Origin: an uncultured Clostridia bacterium
Lineage (GTDB): Bacteria; Bacillota; Clostridia; Lachnospirales; Lachnospiraceae
Reading direction: 5' to 3'
DNA: 6,344 nucleotides
NCBI GenBank assembly: GCA_946623485.1
Contig: CAMORF010000140.1
Location: 1 to 6,344 of the forward strand
In this document: positions 5,461 through 6,344 of the stretch, piece by piece
Position numbering within the stretch: the stretch's first letter is position 1
Layout: each line of letters starts with the position of its first letter
Program-made: the position numbers and the translations under genes
Notes under the pieces: model-generated
The model's input: the letters and a program-made list of their open reading frames with translations, nothing else
The model's database searches: none
Told to the model about the DNA's origin: nothing

Positions 5461-6344
5461 TTATTTCGCGATGGACGAGGCCGGGCTTACCAGTGAAGAC
5501 CTGGAGCTTCGGGGCAGCCGGAAGAGACGGTTCGGGGCAGTGTTTCTGATCCTGGGATTCGCGGCTGCCGCTGCGGCGCTCATACTGACCATCAACAATT
5601 ATAAGGATGATTATGAGGCCGGAAAGTCAGCTCTGGCAGACCTCCATGGCATGGAGGAAATGCTCGGCATCGATGCGGACGGCGACGGCAAGATCGGAAC
5701 GGTTCCGGCTGAGGAGTATTACAAGAGCCACAACATGGGATCTTCCGGACGGACAGCGGCAGCCCAAAGCGGAGCTGCGGCAGGCTCTGCAGGAGGAACG
5801 GATGGCGGCCGGGCAGGAGCAAGTTCAGCTGCAGGCACGGAAAACGGATCCGCAAGAGGAGAAGCCGCAGCGCAGGCTCCCATTTACGAAGTCCATCCGG
5901 AGATGACGATGCCGACGGTTGAGGTGGACGGGAATACTTACGTAGGATTCCTCCACATCCCCGCAATCGACAGAACGCTCCCGGTCATGGACACCTGGAG
6001 CTACCCGAACCTGAAGATCGCTCCGAACCGGTTTGTAGGAACTGCGTACGCCCGCGACATGATCATCTGCGCACACAATTACGACCGGCATTTCGGACAG
6101 ATCAAAAACCTGCAGCCCGGCGACAAAGTCACATTTACCGACGTATACGGAGACCGGTTTGACTACGAGGTTTCCGAGGTCACCATCCTCCAGCCCACCG
6201 ATGTGGAGGAGATGAAAGATCCGGATGACTGGGATCTGACCCTGTTTACCTGCACCATCGGCGGCGCGACCAGAGTCACGGTGCGCTGTGTGATGAAAGG
6301 ATCAACAGAAGGAACATGGAATACTGCGGCGAAGGCAGATCTTT
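5450..6344 (+). CDS. Second sortase with long membrane stalk (3' end outside window)
   Basis: The frame is open from ATG 5450 to the right edge (298 residues, no stop), overlapping the pilin stop by 11 bases. An in-frame ATG follows at 5453. Layout: acidic cytoplasmic start, membrane segment 28-48, short helical stalk, DADGDGKIG (75-83) resembling a calcium-binding EF-hand/dockerin loop, Ala/Gly/Ser linker (97-142), then a sortase barrel from about 144. Catalytic residues are His209 (CAHNY), Cys268 (LFTCT) and Arg275 (ATRVTVRC). Blocks YVGFLHIPAI, NRFVGTAY and DWDLTLFTCT resemble a common clostridial sortase type, not class C: there is no HRxLVRG and no second membrane segment in the visible part. 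The class (A, B or D) is left open. The overlap implies translational coupling; no good ribosome site is seen (AAAGAAAG only). Likely job: anchoring the pilus to the cell wall, or processing another substrate. Confidence 0.9.
   Translation, partial: MMDDYFAMDEAGLTSEDLELRGSRKRRFGAVFLILGFAAAAAALILTINNYKDDYEAGKSALADLHGMEEMLGIDADGDGKIGTVPAEEYYKSHNMGSSGRTAAAQSGAAAGSAGGTDGGRAGASSAAGTENGSARGEAAAQAPIYEVHPEMTMPTVEVDGNTYVGFLHIPAIDRTLPVMDTWSYPNLKIAPNRFVGTAYARDMIICAHNYDRHFGQIKNLQPGDKVTFTDVYGDRFDYEVSEVTILQPTDVEEMKDPDDWDLTLFTCTIGGATRVTVRCVMKGSTEGTWNTAAKADL

Overview
The window looks like chromosomal DNA from a Gram-positive Firmicute, most likely a gut-type clostridium (Lachnospiraceae-like). The reasons are the sortases, the LPQTG wall-anchored pilin, the class C sortase sequence style, the moderate GC content, and an AT-rich regulatory gap. 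The species call is inference. All genes read on the + strand.

Region 1 (1-1817) holds two housekeeping or stress genes. First is the C-terminal 235 codons of a P1B-type heavy-metal ATPase, cut by the window start. Second is a glycerophosphodiester phosphodiesterase-family protein. The short gap between them carries a candidate promoter overlaid by three copies of an ACTGTCG element, one inverted and two direct.

Region 2 (1818-2116) is a 299-base AT-rich gap with no credible gene. It holds a TATAAT -10 element, a CodY-box-like 15-mer upstream of it and a perfect 12-base palindrome downstream. It is the probable control region of the cluster that follows.

Region 3 (2117-6344, running off the right edge) is a sortase-dependent pilus locus. 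In order it encodes a signal-peptidase-like membrane protein whose two catalytic residues appear replaced, a class C pilin-polymerising sortase, an LPQTG pilin with an N-terminal pilin domain and a CnaB domain, and a second sortase of different type. The second sortase overlaps the pilin stop codon by 11 bases, is incomplete at the right edge, and has a calcium-loop-like motif and an Ala/Gly/Ser linker in its membrane stalk. No convincing terminator lies inside the cluster, so it probably forms one operon. Two intergenic stretches in it hold decayed tandem repeats.

Proposed working: the pilin is exported and held by its C-terminal sorting signal. The signal-peptidase-like protein assists assembly, probably without proteolysis. 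The class C sortase cleaves LPQTG and links it to the pilin-motif lysine of the next subunit. The second sortase may anchor the fibre to the wall. The most interesting point is the apparent pseudo-signal-peptidase, which parallels SipA of group A Streptococcus pilus loci.
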